In this document: piece by piece, positions 60,684 to 64,000 of the stretch
Layout of the letters: each line of letters starts with the position of its first letter
Numbering within the stretch: the stretch's first letter is position 1
Assembly (NCBI GenBank): GCA_030295235.1
Contig: AP026120.1
Span: forward strand, 20,974-84,973
DNA from: Fistulifera solaris
Taxonomy: Eukaryota; Bacillariophyta; Bacillariophyceae; Naviculales; Stauroneidaceae
Reading direction: 5' to 3'
DNA: 64,000 nucleotides
Translations under genes and position numbers: made by a program
The notes under the pieces: generated by a model
What the model saw: the letters and a program-made list of their open reading frames with translations, nothing else
The model's database searches: none
What the model was told of the DNA's origin: nothing

Positions 60684-61437
60684 ATGTCAACTAAAACAAT
60701 TTTAAAGCCATTCTTTGAGCCAATAGAAATAATAATCAAAGAATTTTATCTACTTATACTAAATCTTACTCCTTCTTATGCAGTTATAACAAGGTTAATA
60801 TTTATGAGTATTTTAGTTTCAAAAATTATTCTTGTTGTGCCAGGTTCTTCTCTAAAAATTCCTGTTCTTTATAATGCAGCGAGTCTTTATTTAAATGAAA
60901 TAACAGAAATCTGGTCGGAATTTAAATCTTTCTTTTATTCTTTAATAACTTATTTTCAACAAAATTCTGCGTTATATCAAGAAAAAGTTTGCTTGTAGTT
61001 GAAAATACTATGTATAAAGAATTATTAGATTCTTTAAAATTAGAAAATCATACACTAAATTTGGAATTGCGAACTATACAAGAAGCGAATGCGCAATACA
61101 AAGCTGAAAATTCATTGTTGTTGCAAGAATTATCTAGGTCAAAGACTATTAATCAATTCGATAACATTATAAGAATAGCGGGTTCTATTATCGGCGTTGC
61201 GAACATTTTTACAAATTGTCTAAATTTGGGTACAATGTTCTACAATTTTATAATTCCTTCAAAAAATTAGCTGAAGTTAGCTTATCAGTTCAAGATAAAG
61301 AATTATTAAAGGACACTCATAATTATGCAATGAAATCTGTTGAGTCTAAAATATTAGATCAAGCAGCTAATACTAAACAGTATAATATTTTTGACGGTGC
61401 AAAGAGTTTATTTGATATTAGTCGTGAAGGTGGCTAA
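60684..61437 (+). CDS. orfB, second copy (frameshifted)
   Basis: Two homopolymer losses (near 60,983 and 61,261) split the frame that is intact at 17,327-18,082. Confidence 0.75.
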
Positions 61438-61538
61438 TTTAATTTCAAGAATAATAGAATAAATCTCTGATAGTGTACTTATTTTAGATATTGTACTAAA
61501 AAGATTGCAATTGTAAAGGGTACAAAACTAGTTATATC

Positions 61539-61609
61539 ATCCCTAATGGGATTTGAACCCATGTTATTGACGTGAAAGGTCAGCGTCCTAACCACTAGAC
61601 GATAGGGAC
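61539..61609 (-). tRNA. trnE: trnE, second copy
   Basis: Same as 18,184-18,254. Confidence 0.88.
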
Positions 61610-61643
61610 TTTATTTATAAATAAAAATGTATTTTTGGAAAAT

Positions 61644-61715
61644 AAACAATAACGGACTCGAACCGCTAACCTTTTCGTTGTAAGCGAAACACTCTACCAA
61701 TTGAGTTAATTGTTC
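61644..61715 (-). tRNA. trnV: trnV, second copy
   Basis: Same as 18,289-18,360. Confidence 0.88.
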
Positions 61716-61724
61716 TTAAAATTT

Positions 61725-63329
61725 TTAACTAAAAAGTTTGTAGCTTTTGCCCTTAGGATTTTTGAGCAATTCGCTAAAACAAGTGATTTGTGACTATATT
61801 CATCTTTACCTCCACTAAAAAGTCATCTAACCAATATTTTAACTTTGTTAATTTTATTTTTGAACGTCTCTGTTTAAAATTAGAGTTGTTGTTCAAGATT
61901 ACAAAACTTTCATTTTAATACCTAAATAAAAGTTTAAATTTGTTAAAGTTTGAGTTGCTTGGTAGTGAAAATAAATATAATTTTTAAAATTTAAAAGCTT
62001 TTGGAATTAAAAATAATTAAATTATTATCTTTATTGTTTAAAAATGTAACTTGAGTTCTTAAAGATTTTAAAACTCTTCTTAAAATTTGCCAGTTACTTT
62101 TGCTGATTTTCGAAAAATAAGTTTTGTAGTTCTTTTCACAAATCCTTCGGTATTTATAAAAGTTTCTTCATTCTCGTAAAATATAGTAGAAGGTAAATGA
62201 AGATAATGACTTAAATTTTTAGAGTTTGAAAATAATTCGTTGTATAACTCTAAGTTTTTATCGTTACTCTGATTTAAAAATAACGAGTTTTGAGTATTTG
62301 TATTTGAATATTTCAGCAGCTTTAACTCAGTTATTTTTTTAAATTTGAAACATTATTCAGTGAAACATTTAAAAATAGACAGAACTAAAATTACTTAAAT
62401 CTTTACTATTTAGTGCGCCAAAGTTATACATTGATTGGCTTCCTACTTCAGAAAGTGAAGGACTTAATACATTTATTCCATTCCAAACTTTGTTAAAAAC
62501 TTGAGCGTATTTTAGTAGATTTAATAAGTTTTCTGTATTATTTTTATTTCCGTTTCTTTTAACAACTCATAGTTGTAAATTATAACTGGATTTTTGCTGA
62601 TTTAAACTCTTGGCAAGCCAAATTATTTCCTTCTAAAATTGTTTTTAATACCGATGTATTTGATCCTAATGAAGATACGGGAAATGTTAAATCAATTAAT
62701 GAACCTATGATTAAACATTTAAAGTTACCTTTAAAGAATCTTTGTCTTAGGTTTAAATTTAAGTAATATCCTTCATATCTTGGGTTACAAGAGATTAACA
62801 AACATAATGAAGAGTTTGCTAATCCAGCTTTACTTGTACTTGAATTAAGCTGAAGACTAGCTTCTAAATCATTATTGTTATTAATATTTTCAGCTCGCTT
62901 AATTTTAATGAAAGATTTTTTGCTCTAAAATATTTAGCAAACTTAGTACTTCAATGCTTAAATTTTCAAAACAATAAGAAAAAATTATTTTTACTCTGTT
63001 GAGTTTTACAATATTCAAAGACATATAATGTTTCTACTAATTGTTTTAAAATGTTAAACCAAGACTTATTGTTTAAATCTTGATTTTATTTCCATCAGCT
63101 TCCCAAATTCCAAATATTCCGTCAAAAATTGACGGCCTTTATCAGTTAGCCATGTGTTTTGAGAGTGTATATTAAAATCTGGTTCAATCTGAACAACTTG
63201 ATCTTTACTTATATACGCTCTTGTATTTGATCCAAATCCGTCTGTTGGATCAATACTTTCTAACTTTTCAATATCCCATCCTCTTAGTTCAAAAGGAAAA
63301 CTTTTAAGAGTTAAAGCACCGATTTGTAA
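61725..63329 (-). CDS. nad11b: nad11b, second copy (many frameshifts)
   Basis: About a dozen homopolymer losses fragment the frame; the content otherwise equals 18,370-19,989. Confidence 0.8.
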
Positions 63330-63333
63330 TTAG

Positions 63334-63484
63334 TTATTTTGTTCGTAATTGTTTATAAATATATATAATATACAACATTGCCAAGCTAAATAGTATAAAA
63401 GAAGAGTAGAAAGCTTTTACTTTTATCTAAAACAGATACACTCATTAAAATAATAAAGATGATCCATAATAATAACAGTTTCAT
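63334..63484 (-). CDS. 50-codon nad11 ORF, second copy (frameshifted)
   Basis: Runs A5 and T5 in the middle are each one base shorter than in 19,994-20,146, so the frame is broken here. Confidence 0.4.
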
Positions 63485-63498
63485 GGATGTTTTTAGTT

Positions 63499-64000
63499 TT
63501 AATATCGTTTAGATGTTAATGATCCAACAGGACATAGATCGATAACGTTTCCTGATAATTCAGAAGATAAAACTAAATCCACGTAAGTACCAATTTCACT
63601 CTGTGTTCCACGTCTAAACATACCAAGTTCTTCAACTCCAGCTATTTCTTTAGCAAATCTTACACATCTAGTACAGTGAATACACCGGGTCATTACTGTT
63701 TTAACAATAGGCCCTAAATCTTTATCACTTACTATCCGTTTAAATTTATAAAATCGTCTCTTAGTAAAACCAAAGAATAAAGATTGATCTTGTAAATCAC
63801 AATCTCCTCCTGATCACAAATAGGACAATCTAATGGGTGGTTTAATAATAGAAATTCTAAAATATTTTCTCGGGCTTTTTAATTAAAACACTATCATGAT
63901 AAACACTTGTATTATATAAAGCCGCACTAGCGTTTGTAGCACAGGATACAACAGGTTTCATAGAATTCTTTAATTCTACTAGACAAACTCTACAATTTCA
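63499..64000 (-). CDS. nad11a: nad11a, second copy, cut by the window end
   Basis: The C-terminal 'CIHCTRC' part reads in frame; two losses follow, and the sequence ends at the equivalent of about 20,664. Confidence 0.85.

Overview
The window holds a complete, circular-mapping mitochondrial genome of about 43,393 bp, followed by a second, poorer read-through of its first 20.6 kb. Position 43,394 restarts the sequence of position 1. The remaining 20,607 bases repeat about 20,664 bases of the first copy, with dozens of small losses in homopolymer runs. The overlap is therefore best read as an untrimmed circular end in an unpolished long-read assembly, not as a biological duplication. The gene set (rns, rnl, cox1-3, cob, nad1-7, nad4L, nad9, nad11, atp6/8/9, tatA, tatC, many rps/rpl genes, no tRNA-Thr) is that of a heterotrophic or algal stramenopile. 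Size and content resemble a bicosoecid of the Cafeteria type, but that name is inference. UGG is the only Trp codon seen and trnW has a CCA anticodon, so the standard code fits. There are no introns.

Layout: almost everything is transcribed leftward (minus strand). From right to left after the origin of numbering: nad6-nad2-trnM-trnR-nad4-rps13-cox3-nad3-cox2-trnI-nad7-small ORF-nad9-rps14-atp6-rps10-small ORF-trnF-rps8-rpl6-rps2-rps4-trnN-trnL-trnL-rps12-rps7-rpl14-rpl5-trnG-trnS-trnC-nad1-trnW-trnM/I-rpl10?-rpl2-rps19-rps3-rpl16-atp9-trnK-nad4L-nad11 (split)-trnV-trnE, then a 6.1 kb repeat desert, then trnQ-cox1-trnM-cob-trnS-nad5-trnH-rnl-rns. Plus-strand islands are orfA/orfB, trnD, rps11-trnY-trnP, tatA-tatC, trnR, and atp8-trnA.

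The repeat desert (9,908-16,126) is a giant imperfect palindrome. Four head-to-tail copies of a 0.83-0.95 kb unit face about 3.5 copies in reverse orientation across a centre carrying a 10-bp hairpin. It lies exactly between the leftward block (cox1, cob, nad5, rRNAs) and a rightward pair of unrecognised membrane-type genes, so it is the natural candidate for a replication origin, a bidirectional promoter, or both.

The most unusual signal is a set of three tRNA-like elements, each with a perfect acceptor stem and T-arm but no normal D plus anticodon arms. They sit at 17-64, 34,145-34,210 and 38,773-38,865, between rns|nad6, rps14|atp6 and rps13|cox3, junctions where no true tRNA separates the transcripts. 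They look like mitochondrial t-elements (tRNA-mimic RNA-processing sites). Also notable are a split nad11 with a 50-codon membrane ORF between its halves, a mitochondrial tatA beside tatC, and a candidate rpl10. Sixteen recognisable genes (counting the tentative rpl10) carry one or two single-base frameshifts, almost all in homopolymers. These are most likely base-calling errors, but two in nad5 are identical in both copies.
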